The translations under genes were made by a program, and so were the position numbers. The notes beneath the pieces are model-generated. The model did not search any database and had not been told where the DNA came from. It saw only the letters and a list, made by a program, of their open reading frames with translations. Shown piece by piece: positions 48,430 to 62,900 of a stretch of 64,000 nt of DNA. Source of the DNA: Taxawa tesnikishii (nom. ined.) (taxonomy: Eukaryota > Ascomycota > Dothideomycetes > Dothideales); contig JAPDRO010000001.1 of NCBI GenBank assembly GCA_030247885.1, forward strand, positions 62,001-126,000, in the 5' to 3' direction. Position 1 is the stretch's first letter, and each line of letters opens with the position of its first letter.

Positions 48430-51400
48430 CTCCTTCTTAGCTAGATTAGTCCTCTTTAGATAGTCTAAGTTAACTAATAAACCTCTAGAAATGCTAACCT
48501 TAAAGAGGCTTTATAAAGCCGTTAGTAATTATCTCCTATATACTAATAAAGTTAATATTAATCCTCTTCCTCTTATGTAAATCTTTAATATAGTAATAGG
48601 CTATATCGATATACTTTAATTTGTTATAAGTATACGTATCTTAAATAAGAGAGAGTAGCTTAGTTGTTTCCTTTAAGTATAATAAGTAATCTAATAGTAA
48701 ACTTTAATTCCTCTTAAACTATTAGCTTAAAAGGGTCGCTACTAATAAGGTACTAATAGCCTATATCTCTTAAGAGTAGTATAAGCTATTATAATTACTT
48801 TAAGTAAGCATATATTACTATGTATTTAGTATCTATAGTAGAGGTTACTACTAACTTTTACTTCTTACTTATTTAGCTAATTAGCTCTCTTCTAAGTATA
48901 AATATATTACTAAGGATAGAGATCCTATCTCGTTTATTTATTATATAGTTAGAGTTAGAAAAGTTAGTTAGATATTAGTCTTAGTATATTCCTAGAATAA
49001 TTACTAAGTTAGTATTTAATCTTAAGTACCTTAAGATTCCCTTAGTTACCTTAGTATAAAACTCTACTAGATCTATAAGGTACTAGCTTAATTTACTTAA
49101 GGCGAAGGTAATGTTAGGCCTTATTAAAATGCTAAGGTAAACTATCTTTTTAATTAGATACTAGTACTCTCTTTAGTTTACTCTTACATCTTAGAGTCTA
49201 GTTAGTCTTAGTATATCGTAGCTATTTAATAGTACCTTTACTAGGTAAGCTTTATCTTTCTCTATATTATATTCGGCAAGAATGTCTTTAATATAATAAG
49301 ACTAGTTTATTTTAATTATTCTAGCTTCCCTATCTCTTATAATTTTTACTTTAAGGATAAAGTTAATTTCTCCTAGGTCCTTAATCTTAAAGATAAAAGT
49401 AAAAGCCTCTTTAAACTATAGGATATTATTAATATCCTTATATACTACTTAGATGTTATTTACGTAGATAAGGAGAAGTATCTTCCTTTCTAAGTAGATT
49501 AAAAGATACGAGTTTACCTCGCTTTAAATAAAGCCTAGCTTTTAAAGCTATAGTATATAGTTCTAGTTCTAGTCTCTCGCTACTTACTTAAGACTATATA
49601 AACTCTTAAGAACCTTAAGTACTTAGCTAGGAGCGAGATTAATACTAAGTAAAAGTACTATATAAATCTCCTCCTTTAAGAACGACTTAGTAAAGGTATT
49701 ATTAACGTCTACTTAATAGTACTCTAGATCCTCGATTATAATAATAGCTAGGAAGACTCTTAGGGTATTATACCTTAGGGTAAGAGTAAAAGTATATTTA
49801 AAATTAATACTATACTTCTAGGAAAATCTTCTTACTACTAGCTTAGCCTTTAGCTTATTTAGAGATTTATTTAAGTTAAACTTAGTATCGAAAACTTATT
49901 TACTTAATACGATGTTATACTCCTTTAGTAGGGTAGCTATTTTAAACGTTACGTTTACTTATAAAGTATCTAGCTCCTTCTTAATAGCTTCCTTTTAGAG
50001 TTTTCCTTAAATAAAATTATAAATAGCTTTTAAATAAGTTCGCGAAATTAAGATATTTATCTTACCTTTTACTATAAAAGCGAACTCTTTCTCTACTTAA
50101 TTAACCTTAAAAAGAGTAATAACTTAATTTTATCCTTCTTCTATAAGTAGAGCTATAAGAGCCTTAAAAATCTTAGCTAACTTATAGTTAATTTCTAACT
50201 CGTCTTTATCGAGATCCCTTCTTATTTTCTTAAGTATTAGGATTTCGACGTAAGAGAAGACCTTCTTTAGTAAAACTAAGGTAGGAATCTTAACGTAGGA
50301 AAATATAGTTTTTAGCTAAGTTAAAATAACTATCTTTTGCTCCTCTTATTATAGTTCTTTTAGTAGAGACTCCTCCTACTAGGTTATATAAGACTCCTCC
50401 TAATCTATAGTCTTAGGAAGCTCCTCCTACTATAGTATATCTTTATAAATACTTAGTATAAGCTCTATTAACTACCTCCTTAGTCTACTAATTAGCCTCC
50501 TCTAAGGTACTATATTTAGAGTAAATCTAACGGGTATATTAAGTTTAATATTCCTTTTCTTTTTATTCTTAAAGAACTTAACTACTCTACTTATAATTAT
50601 CTTTCTTATATCTAGTACCTAGAGCTTCTATTACTTAGTAGTACCTTTAATATAGCTTATAAAGACTCTAACTCTACTTTTATTTATTAGCTTATCTTAT
50701 CTTAAGAATAAAGGTAAGAATTTTAGATTTATATAGGTAATAACTTTATAACCCTAGACTCTAATATAGTCGATTAATAGGGTAATTCTAGTAAAAGCTT
50801 CCTTAAAACTAAGCTATCTACTATTAATAACTAGTCCGTTAGATATAAGGTTTTTAAGGTAAATATTAGTTTATATTACCTCGAACTAGAACTCGTTTAA
50901 TAGCCTTACGTCCTTAAGTATTACTCTTATATTAAACTTTATAGTCTAGTTACTTCTTTTAATAACTTTATTTTATAAAGACATTTAAGTAATAGTAAAC
51001 TATAGTTAGACTCCCTCTTATTTCTTTTACTCTTAAAAGACTTCCTTTAGCTTAAGAGTATTATTACTTTTAATAGCCTTAAGCTTAGCTTTACCTTAGA
51101 GTTCTACCTTCTTCTTTTATTACTAAAGGTAAGTAGGAGCTTTATTCCTAGTCCTTAGTTTATAGATCTAGACTTTCCTTAAGTAGTTATTTATAATAAG
51201 AAGGAATATAATATACCCTTACTATAATAGTTTAAATAGTTCGTAAATATTTATATAGACTAGGTTAAGTACCTTTAACTTTCTTATTAAGAGAGGTCCC
51301 TTCTTATTCCTAATCTTAGTAAGCGTATAGATCTTATATTAATAGCTTTTATTAATCTAAATTAGTTTAGTAAGTATTATAACTCTATATAAGTTACTAA

Positions 51401-53586
51401 TCTTTTTAGCCTTAAGATAAGTAAGCCTTTTATACTATAGTTAGTATCTCTACTTTTAGGCTATATCTTTTACTAGTACCTTTTCGGGACTATCTATTAG
51501 ATCTTTATATAGCTCCGAGAGCTATGTAATATTTACCTCGGCTTTTATCGGCAAATCCTCGGGTATATTAGCTAGCTAATTACTCGGCTCTTAGAGCTAT
51601 ATAAATTCTACCTATTAGTAGGTAATCTTATCTCGTAAATTTAATAAAATAGAACCCTAATAAGTACCTAATATAGCTCGAAACGTATATTAATTATTTA
51701 GTAAGGTAATCTTATTTATAATATAAATACCGCCTTTATACCTTACCTTTACTACGATATTTCCTTGTTTATCTTTTAGGTATATACTATCTTCGTTAAA
51801 GGTCCTATAAAGTTCGCTCTTATATATCTTCCTTTTAGATAATAAGTTAGCATTAAGATTAGAAATATAGAGTATCTTTAATAGAAAGATCGAGTTCCTA
51901 TTCTTATTTATTATTTCTACTATACTCTAGTAGTTTGAAAATAGAACTCCTCCTTTTACTATAATCTTTCGTCTTAAGATATCTCGGAGTAGTCCCTTAA
52001 ATAACTAGGGCTAGTTAGTTATATATAAACTTATACTAGTATTAGAGGCCTAGCTTTAGTAAGGAACCTTACTTCTTACTTCCTTAGAGAAATAAGTAAC
52101 CTCCTTAATAAGGTCTATAGACTTCTAATCTTAGCTTAATAAGTTTAACTCTATAGTCTAGGATCTACTTAAGGTTAAAGTTTCCTTAGCTTTAAAGGCT
52201 TTATACTTCTTCTTTTTCTACTTTAAGCTTATCCTTTCTTACTTTAAGTTTATAACCTCCTTATAGAGCTTATTAATTAGGTCTATTATGTCGTTATTAC
52301 TCCTCTTTAGCTTAACTTAAGACTTTTTTATTTCCTTTTATCCTTTACTATAGTCCTTATATCTTTAAGAGAAGGGTAGTTTTTTAGCTAGTAGTTACTA
52401 TTATAAAGATAATACTTAGCTTAATTTAGTAACTAGGATTTCCTTCTATTAGACATCTTTTATCGTTAATACCTTTTAGTAAGAAAAGTAAATTAGCTAG
52501 TCTTAGCCTTAAGAGAAGCTTCTTTTTCTTAAAGCTTAAGGATTAACTCCTTAATCGGTAGATTTATTTAAGTATTAATAGTATCCCTTACGATAGTATA
52601 TTTATTTAGTAAAGCCTAGAGTAGCTACTAGAGTCTCTTACTTAGCTTCTTAATAGCCGCTATATTTAGTTAAGTAGTAGCTACCCTCTTGCTTAGTTTA
52701 GCTAGTTAAGTCTATACTTTATTTATAATTATTTCTAGGCCTATCTTATAGTTAATAAAATCCTATAGGTATTACCTTATTATTATTTAAAGCTTATTTA
52801 AGTATTTATTCCTTAGCTCCTTCTATTTAGCTATAGCTATATTTAGGTCCTTAATTCGGTCTTAGTTATCCTTACTAACATAGATAGTAATTTAGTATTT
52901 AACTTTTATATTAGCTTAAATATAAGACGAAAAGGTAGGAAACTATATAACTATTATAGACTCTTCCTCTAGAGTTAAAGATAGGGTTATCGTTTATATA
53001 CCCTCCTTCTCTTCTAATCTATTCCTAATAATAAACTAGATATTCTCTCCTATTAATTACTCTCTTATAAGTATAAACTATTTCTTCGAATTCCTTCTTA
53101 TAAGAATAGGAACGGGCTTCCTCTTACTAAAGAATTCGTCTATTAAGCTTATTATAGTCGTTTATATAAATTAAAATAGTATAATAGAATCGAATTAGCG
53201 TAAAAGGGAAAGTAATAAGTTAGTAGACTTCGGTGTCTATAGAAGTAGAGTAGGCTCTATAATACTTAGTAAGCTCGTAGTAGTAAAGAGCTTTACTTAG
53301 TATAACTAGTCTTACTACTTATTATAGCCCTTCTAGTTACTATACCTTATAGTACTTAGTCTTACTACCTTATAGTTCTTCTAAGTACTAGTATACTTCT
53401 ATAAGTAGTCTTACTACTTCTAGTAGCCCTTTATATATAAGAATTATATTAGTCTTACTACTTATAGTAGCCCTTTTAATATAGGTATTAATTATACTAG
53501 TCTTACTACCTATTATAGCCCTTCTAAGCATAAAATATACTACACTTAATTAAGTAGTAAGCTATTATAAACCCGGGCTTATAACT

Positions 53587-53753
53587 AGTTAAACTAAGTA
53601 CTTAATTATAACCGAATATATAGTAGAACTAACTGTAACTTATTAATTAATTAAGCTATCTATAATAGTAGCTAGGAAATAAAGAGATTCCTCGCTTAGC
53701 TTAATAAGTTATATAACTATCTATCCGAACTAGGCGGCTATTATCTTATAACA
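53587..53753 (-). repeat. 5' LTR of Copia copy 4
   Basis: 167 bp reverse-oriented, AGTTAAAC...TTATAACA, then the TSD ACTAG and resumption of the Gypsy sequence. Confidence 0.93.
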
Positions 53754-56700
53754 ACTAGGAATATTAAAGTAATATTATCGCTATATAAGTTAATAAGTAT
53801 TATACTCGTAATAGCTAAATATTTCTTCGTAAGATATACGAACTTTACTTACGTTAAAGATACTAGCTAGGAAGATAAAAATAATATAGGACTAATAGTA
53901 CGTTATATATTAGTAAGTAATACTAGCCTTACGTAGGAAAGTAAGTTTAAGTTAAAAGGCTAGTTATAAAAATAGACTATTACTCTATATAATAAAGAAT
54001 AAAAGGAAGTATACGTTTAACTATTATAAGCTAACCCTCTAGTAGTATAAGCTCCTAATAATATAGAAACTAGTAAGTTTACTACTATTAAATAATCCCT
54101 TATTTATACTAGTAGTTTATATATTAACGTCGTATTAAATAATTATACTAGTATTTTCTAAGCTCTTATCGACTTCTATATAAAATATAACTTAATAAGT
54201 ATTACTACTACGAAGTAGTTAGGAATTCCTATTAGTAATAAACTAAGTCTTATATTAAGAAAAGTTACTAAAGAGAAAACGTTTAAAAGAATTACTTAAG
54301 ATATTATAGTTAGTATAAGAGGCATTAAGATTCTATATAGTTTCTTAATTATAAACTAGCTACTTAGTAAAATTATCTTAAGATAGCCGTAGGAACGAAT
54401 ATTTAAACTAAAGGCTATTAATTATAATAATAGTACCTAGGAAGGTAATATATAGGACTTAACTAGTAATATTACTACTTCTTTTATTAATATACTCCCT
54501 TATACGAATCGGAATTATATAGCTAAGGAAATACTAAACCGTTTTTTAGTATTTACGTTTATAGTATAAAGAAAAGTATAAGTAGCCCCTCTACTAGTAA
54601 GGCTTTTACCTTATTAACTAGACTAGTAAAAGAAAGGAAAATAACGATATATATAAATATAAGCGTAGTATTATATTTTAGTAAGGTACTTAGCAAGAAA
54701 GTTAATAGGACTTTATATAGCTTCGGGAGCTATGTAAATATAATTAGCTAGTAGCTACTATTAAGAAAGTAAAGTAATTTAAAGTTTAGAATTTTCCCGC
54801 TAAATTTAAGGTCTAAGATTTCTATAGATTTAGAGTCTAGATTCTCTACGCTAAATCTCTATCTCGTATTTACTTTAATACTATTAAAACAATCGAGTAA
54901 TAATAGACTAAAGATACTAATTAAAAGCGTACGAGTACGTAATAATATAAAGGACTTTTACTATTAAGAAGGCTTACTTATAGCCTTTCTTTCTAATTAA
55001 CATAGAGACTTATATACTTCTAAGTTTTAAATAACTAAGAGATTCGATTTAGATTATAACGTTAATTTAGCTTAAGAGCGAAGATACTCTTTTTAAAAAG
55101 CTAGGGAGGAAATAATATAGTATATATAAGGATACTATATAAGCATAAAGTAAATAAGGTTAATTTAGTTAATTTATCCTTATCTAATAGCTTAACTTTA
55201 GGAGGACTTATTAACTAGAGGGAAAGAGTATTAACTAAGGAGAAGTTACTCCTATAACTATAAGGATAGTATAAATAATAGCTTATTTTAAAATTCTCCG
55301 AGATACGACGTAGTACTTACCTTAATTAAAAGCGTATTATAAAACTATAAGTTAAAGAATAGCTATAGCTAAAGGAAAAGGATTTACTCTTAGAAATACT
55401 ATATAATAAGGAAGTAATACTAATATAAGACTTTTTAGAAATCGGTAAGGTTAAACTAAATATAGTATTACCCTAAGAGATTAAAATAATACTCTATAAA
55501 GTATAGTAGGCCCTAGGGTTCCTAGTACTTAAAGTAATAATTCCGAAGATTATAAAAATATTATAGGAATAATTAAAGGTAAAATTACTAAAATACTATT
55601 ATAGCCTATATTAAAATCTATAGTTTCTTATTACTAAGAAGGAGTAAAATAAGTTTCGTATTATTAATATAGCTATAAATATTAACTATATTACTATTTA
55701 TAATGGAAATCTACCCTTAAATTTAAATAAATTTAGTAAGTAGTTTATAAGACTCGTAATAACGTCCCTTATTAACTTCTTCTTTAAATATAATTAAATA
55801 GAACTTACTACGAAATATAGAGATATAATAGAATTTATAACTCCTTTAAAACTACTAAGATAAATAACGCTACTCTAAGGAGCTACTAACTTAGTAGTAT
55901 AGTTCGTAAGAATTATTACTAAAATCCTAGAAGTATATATTTCGTACGTAGTATTACTATTTCTAAATAATATTAGTATTAAAGGCCTAGTTAATAAAGA
56001 AGGAAACGTAGAAGTAGTACTTAGTATTTAGAAATATATTTTAAAGTATATCTATTAGTTAGATAGTATTCTTACGGATTTAAAACGTACTAGTTATATT
56101 ATTACTAAAGGAAAATCTTAATTCTATATATTCGAAATTAAGATTATTAGTTATTTTTATAACTTAAAAGGTAAATATTTAGATACTACTAAAGTTATTA
56201 AGATCTTAAAATAAGATAAGTTTAAGAATATTTTAAATATTTAAGTATTCCTTAGCTTAAGCTTATACTATTATCTCTAGGTAGAAAACTTTATATATAT
56301 AGTAGTACTACTATATAAACTTATATAAAAAGATATAGTATTTTCCTTCGGAAAACTAACTAAATAAGTAGTTAAGTTACTAAAGGTAAAACTTACTAAT
56401 ACTTTAGTACTAAAGTCTATTAATTATACTAAAGGAATAGGATCTATTATTTTAGCTATAGATTCTAGCCTTCGTAAATAGGGAGCTATCTTAATATAAT
56501 TAGCTAGAAATAATAAGAAGAAATAATATCTAATATAATATAAAAGCGACCTTTAGATAACTATAAAATCTAGCTACGATACTAGAAAATGCGAATATAG
56601 AGGAGTACTTAAGGCCCTAAAGAAAGTATATTCGTATTTATATAACGTATTCTTTATCTTAGAAATTAATACTAAAACGCTAGTAGCGTAACTTAATAAA

Positions 56701-58550
56701 TTATCCTCGAATCTTCTTAGTTTTATTATAGCCTAATAAGTAGCCTAGATACGACTATTTATATTCGAGGTTCGATATATACTTAGTACTAAATATACTA
56801 CTATAAATATACTATCTTAAAAACCTTACTATTCTTCGGATAATAATAATATACTAAATAAGTAAGATATTAATATAGTTATTAATATGGATTTATTTAC
56901 TACTTTTATATATATTATTATAGTTAATAAGAGTATTAAAATATACCCTATAACTATAGTAGCTACTATTAGAATATTATTAGTAAAAGGTTATTCGGAG
57001 AAATTTTAAAGAATAGCGAAATACTTTATAACTTTAAAAAGTTTATAACTATAAATCTTAAGGAATTTTATATATTTAAAAAGAAGCGCTTAACTATCTA
57101 GTTTGCGGTTAGTATCTATTTTAGAGAAATACTAAGAATATACTACTATAGTAAGTAATTAATAGCAAGGATTAAAAGCGAAAGATTATTTAAAGCTTAT
57201 ATAATAAAAGTAACTACTAAGGATAAGAAGCTACTTATAAAAAGGTCGCTAACTATTACTAGTAAAATAATACCTTTAAAGATATTTCTAGATACTACGT
57301 AAGCTACTTAGAGTACTAGATATATACTAACTATAAGGATATAAAGGAATTATATTTAGTTTACTAGTAAGTCCTTAGAAAAGTATAATTAGTAGATATT
57401 ATTTCTATACTTATATCTAGTAATAAGGAGTACTTTGTTATTACTAGAAAATTAGTATTAAAGTAGCTAGAGGCTAGAGTATTATATAAGCCTAATAGCT
57501 AGACTATTATAAGATTCCTTTATAAGGACGTTATTTATAAATATAAGTACTTTACTAAACTAATTAGCGACGAAGGACCTAAGAACTTTAGCTATATATT
57601 TATATTAATTATATAGTATAAAATTTGGAAGATTATTACTTTCGCTTATTATCCTAAAGGTAATAGATTAATAAAACGCGAATATTTAAACCTTATTAAC
57701 TACTTATTAAAGCTTACTTTCGAGTTTAGTAAGCCTTAAGATATATAGTTACTAGAAACCTTATAGGTAAATTAGATTACGCTAAGGCGATCTATTAATA
57801 TATTTCTAGTATAGATCTTATATAGAAGAAATATCGTTCTTTCGATCGAACTAGAATTCCTATTATAATAAGTACTAAACTAGAGTACTATTAAAACTAC
57901 TATAAATCTAGTAACTATACGCATATAATAATTAGTACGCTAGGATAAAGTTCTAAAGGATATACTATTATACTAATAGTAAATATAAGAGTAAAACGTA
58001 AAGGAATTTAATAATCGAAAGAATACTATATTTAAATAGTTAAATATTAAATAAGAAGTCCTTATCTATAATACGAAACGTAAGAAAATCCGGAGAGATA
58101 AGCTACTATTTTAATAGTATAGTCCTTCTAAAATTAAAAGTATTACCCTTATAAGTACCTACGTACTAGAAACCTTAAATAGTATTAAAATAAAGGGGAC
58201 TTATACCCGAAATTAGCTAAAACTATAGATTTAGCTTATCTTCTTAACTACGCTTAAATAGTTATAAGATTAGTTAGTAGATACTAAAGGTAATATACCT
58301 TTACTTAAGGATAAAAGATTAGAAATTAATTTATAGGACGAGGAACTAGAGAATAAATTACTTATAAATATTAGAGATATAAGCCTAAAGGTAATCGTTA
58401 GTATACTACGAGGATTCGATTTATTATAGTACGAGGATTATATAAAGTAACTAGCTAGCTAGTAGGCTAGGTTTTATATAGCTCTAAGAGTTATATAAAA
58501 ACTTAAGTCTAGGGATAAACTTATAAAGAAAGGAAAGTATATTTCTATAT

Positions 58551-59773
58551 TATTTTAATAATCTTTCTATTTATTTCTTTAGATAATTTCCTTTATTAAC
58601 TCTCTTAATAATTTCTTTTATTATCTATTTCTTTACTATTCTTATATTTCCCTTTTATAATAAGGCCTTTATCTATTTACTTAAGATAATAGTCTTATTT
58701 TATTACTAAATAAAAGCGTAAAGCTTATAAGATAAGAAGTTTATATTTATATAAAAGATATTCCTTTTATACTATAAGTTAAAAGGATTAAGTAATAATA
58801 GTAATAAGGAGTAATAAGAAAGAAGTAAAAGGAAAAATACTTTTAAAACTAAAATCTTTAAATATTAGCTATATTTCCCTTTAAGGAAGTAAAACACGTA
58901 ATAAATATTTAAATTTATATATTAAACTATAAATCCTTTAGAAACTACGCTCTAAAGTTACTATTAATAACGCTACTATAATTTATAAGTATAGTAGTTA
59001 CGGACACCTTAGAAACTTACTAGAAGATAATATTTCCTTACTATATACTTACTAAAGTCTAACTATACTTACGACTTACTATATCGTAACTTAACTTACT
59101 TAGTAGTTAAGTTATTAGTACTATTAAAGCTAATAACTCTATCGTTTTAATTTCCGAGTTATTTTACTAAGTATTTAAAGAAGTAAAGAGGATTAATAAT
59201 AATAATAAATACTATTACGTAGCCCTCGACTTAAGTAATAAAATCTCTTAAGAAGAAGAAAGACTAAGTAAATACTAGTCCCTACTATTATAAGACTACT
59301 ATAAGAAAAGAATAACCTTTAAACTAAACTTTTAGGAAGACTTCGAGGACGCTATCTAATCGGAAAGACTTCTTTTCGATAGAAGAAACAAGTAAGTAAA
59401 AGCTAAGAAAACTCTTTATAACTTATAGTAAATTACGAGAAATATAAATATCTTTTAGTTTAGCCTTAGTAGTATAATCCTCTTTAAAATAAGACGACTA
59501 GCTAGAAAGGGGTTTACTATAAAGTAAGTAGTTTACGCGTTCCTTTATAAGTATATATATTATAATTATACTAGAAGTAAAGGTTCTAAGAAAAGTTAGC
59601 TATTTTAGCTTAAGGACTTAGAAAATATTAAAGAGTACTCTAAGAGATATTTACTACTTAATTAAAGAGAATACGAGTATTTAACTATACTAAGATATAC
59701 TATTAATAAGTAAGGAGAAGTTTATAAAGTTACTAATATTAAACTATTATATAGTAACTACGCTTAAACCTTA
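58551..59773. other. unassigned RIP-mutated stretch after the Gypsy integrase
   Basis: About 1.2 kb up to Copia copy 5. It may contain the right LTR of the Gypsy element and another coding relic (a plus-strand stretch around 59330-59760 reads as charged, helical protein after ignoring stops), but I recognise no family. Confidence 0.4.
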
Positions 59774-59778
59774 CTTAT

Positions 59779-59945
59779 AGTTAAACTAAGTACTTAACTA
59801 TTACCGAATATATAATAAAACTAACTATAACTTATTAATTAATTAAGTTATTTATAATAGTAGTTAAAAGATAAAGAGATTCCCTACTTAACTTAATAAG
59901 TTATATAACTATCTATTTAAACTAGGCGGCTATTATCTTATAATA
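59779..59945 (-). repeat. 3' LTR of Copia copy 5
   Basis: 167 bp, colinear with the other reverse-oriented LTRs; next to it the reversed polypurine tract reads CTCTTCCTTAGC. Confidence 0.92.
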
Positions 59946-62900
59946 CTCTTCCTTAGCTAAATTAGTCCTCTTTAGATAGTCTAAGTTAACTAATAAACCT
60001 CTAGAAATACTAACCTTAAAGAGGCTTTATAAAGCCGTTAGTAATTATCTCTTATATACTAATAAACTTAATATTAATCTTCTTCCTCTTATATAGATTT
60101 TTAATATAATAATAGGCTATATTAATATACTTTAATTTATTATAAGTATACGTATCTTAAATAAGAGAGAAAGTAGCTTAGTTATTTCCTTTAAGTATAA
60201 TAAGTAATTTAATAGTAAACTTTAGCTCCTCTTAAATTATTAGCTTAAAGGAGTTACTACTAATAAGGTACTAATAGCTTATATCTCTTAAGAGTAGTAT
60301 AAGCTATTATAATTACTTTAAGTAAGTATATATTACTATATACTTAGTATCTATAGTAAAGGTTACTACTAACTTTTACTTCTTACTTATTTAGCTAATT
60401 AGTCCTCCTCCGAACATAAATATATTACTAAGGATAGAGATCTTATCTCGTTTATCTATTATATAGTTAGAGTTAGAAAAGCTAGTTAAATGTTAGTCTT
60501 AGTATATTCCTAGAATAATTACTAAGTTAGTATTTAATCTTAAGTACCTTAAGATTCCCTTAGTTACCTTAGTATAAAACTTTACTAGATTTATAAGGTA
60601 CTAGCTTAGTCTACTTAAGGCGAAGGTAATGTTAGGCCTTATTAAAATACTAAGGTAAACTATCTTTTTAATTAGATATTAATACTTTCTTTAGTTTACC
60701 CTTATATCTTAGAGTCTAGTTAGTCTTAATATATTATAGCTATTTAATAGTACCTTTACTAGGTAAGCTTTATTTTTCTTTATGTTATATTTAGTAAGAA
60801 TATCTTTAATATAATAAGACTAGTTTATTTTAATTATTCTAGCCTTCCTATCCCTTATAATTTTTACTTTAAAGATAAAGTTAATTTCTCTTAAGTCCTT
60901 AATCTTAAAGATAGAAGTAAAAGCCTCTTTAAACTATAAGATATTATTAATATCCTTATACGCTACTTAGATGTTATTTACGTAGATAAGGAGAAGTATC
61001 TTCCTTTCTAAGTAAATTAAAAGATATAAGTCTACCTCGCTTTAAACGAAGCTTAGCTTCTAAAGCTATAATATATAATTTTAGTTCTAGTTCCTTACTA
61101 CTTACTTAAGACTATATAGACTCTTAAGAACTTTAAGTACTTAGCTAAGGGCGAGATTAATACTAAGTAAAAGTACTATATAAATCTCCTCCTTTAAAAA
61201 TAACTTAGTAAAAGTATAATTAATATCTACTTAATAGTACTTTAGATCCTCGATTATAATAATAGTTAGGAAGACTCTTAGAGTATTATACCTTAAGGTA
61301 AGAGTAAAAGTATATTTAAAATTAATACCGTACTTCTAAGAGAATCCTCTTACTACTAGCTTAGCCTTTAGCTTATTTAAAGATTTATTTAAGTTAAACT
61401 TAGTATCGAAAACTTATTTACTTAATACGATATTATATACCTTTAGTAGAGTAGCTATTTTAAACGTTATATTTACTTACAAAGTATCTAGCTCCTTCTT
61501 AATAGCTTCCTTTTAGAGTTTTCCTTAAATAAAATTATAAATAGCTTTTAAATAAGTTCGCGAAATTAAGATATTTATCTTACCTTTTACTATAAAAGCA
61601 AACTCTTCCTCTACTTAACTAACCTTAGAAAGAGTAATAACTTAACTTTATTCTTCTTTTATAAGTAGAGCTATAAGAGCCTTAGAGATCTTAGTTAACT
61701 TATAGTTAATTTCTAACTCGTCTTTATCGAGATTCCTTCTTATTTTCTTAAGTATTAGGATTTCGATATAAGAAAAGACTTTCTTTAGTAAAGTTAAGGT
61801 AAGAATCTTAACGTAAGAAAATACGTTTCTTAGCTAAGTTAAAATAACTATTTCTTACTCCTTTTATTATAGTTCTTTTTATAGAGACTCTTCCTATTAA
61901 GTTATATAAGACTCTTTCTAATCTATAGTCTTAGGAAACTCCTCCTACTATAGTATATCTTTATAAATACTTAGTATAAGCTTTATTAGCTACCTCTTTA
62001 GTTTACTAATTAGCCTCTTTTAAGGTACTATATTTAGAGTAGATTTAACGAGTATATTAAGCTTAATATTTCCTTTCTTTTTATCTTTAAAGAACTTAAT
62101 TACTTTACTTATAATTATCTTTCTTATATCTAGTACTTAGAGCTTCTATTACTTAGTAGTACCTTTAATATAGCTTATAAAGACTCTAACTTTACCTTTA
62201 TTTATTAGCTTATCTTATCTTAAGAATAAAGGTAGGGATTTTAGGTTTATATAAGTAATAACTTTATAACTTTAGACTCTAATATAGTCGATTAATAGGG
62301 TAATTCTAATAAAAGATTCCTTAAGACTAAACTATCTACTATTAATAACTAGTCTATTAGATATAAGGTTTCTAAAGTAAATATTAGTTTATATTACCTC
62401 GAACTAGAACTCGTTTAGTAACTCTATATCCTTAAGTATTACCTTTATATTAAACTTTATAGTCTAGTTACTTCTTTTAATAACTCTATTTTATAAAGAT
62501 ATTTAAGTAATAGTAAACTAAGGTTAAATTCCCTCTTATTTCTCTTACTTTTAAAAGAGTTCCTTTAACTTAAGAGTATTATTACTTTTAATAGCCTTAA
62601 GCTTAGCTTTACTTTAAAGTTTTGCCTTCTTCTTTTATTACTAAAGGTAAATAGGAGCTTTATCCCTAGTCTTTAGTCTATAGATTTAAGCTTTCTTTAA
62701 GTAGTTATTTATAATAAAAAGGAATATAATATACCCTTACTATAATAGTTTAAATAGTTCGTAAATATTTATATAGACTAAGTTAAGTACTTTTAGCTTT
62801 CTTATTAAGAGAAGTCTCTTCTTATTTCTAATCTTAGTAAGCGTATAAGTCTTATATTAATAGCTTTTATTAATCTAAATTAGTTTAGTAAGTATTATAA

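Larger units (their letters stand above)
48264..53753 (-). mobile_element. Ty1/Copia element, copy 4, complete length, RIP-dead
   Basis: 5490 bp with perfect 5-bp duplications ACTAG at 48259-48263 and 53754-53758. LTRs are 48264-48429 and 53587-53753. Minus-strand order is RNase H and RT at the left, integrase in the middle (about 50600-51700), gag and leader repeats at the right (about 53290-53530). It is colinear with copies 1 and 3 over the whole length and sits inside the Gypsy element. Confidence 0.94.
46200..58550 (+). mobile_element. Ty3/Gypsy LTR retrotransposon internal region, split by Copia copy 4
   Basis: Two pieces, 46200-48263 and 53754-58550, are joined across the Copia TSD. 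Order is gag, protease, RT, RNase H, integrase, all RIP-mutated. Gag keeps a CCHC-knuckle relic (YYKPKYKTNSYKHF, about 47478-47520, Cys and His turned to Tyr). The RT keeps FLITKKE and INYITIYNGNLPLNLN near 55620-55740 and LFLNNISIKG (about 55958-55990, the VDD region). The RNase H start is AIDSSL (about 56455). Integrase is recognisable by ITFAYYPKGNRLIKREY (57638-57690), where the catalytic Glu region is changed to Lys. I could not find LTRs, so both outer limits are approximate. Confidence 0.85.
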
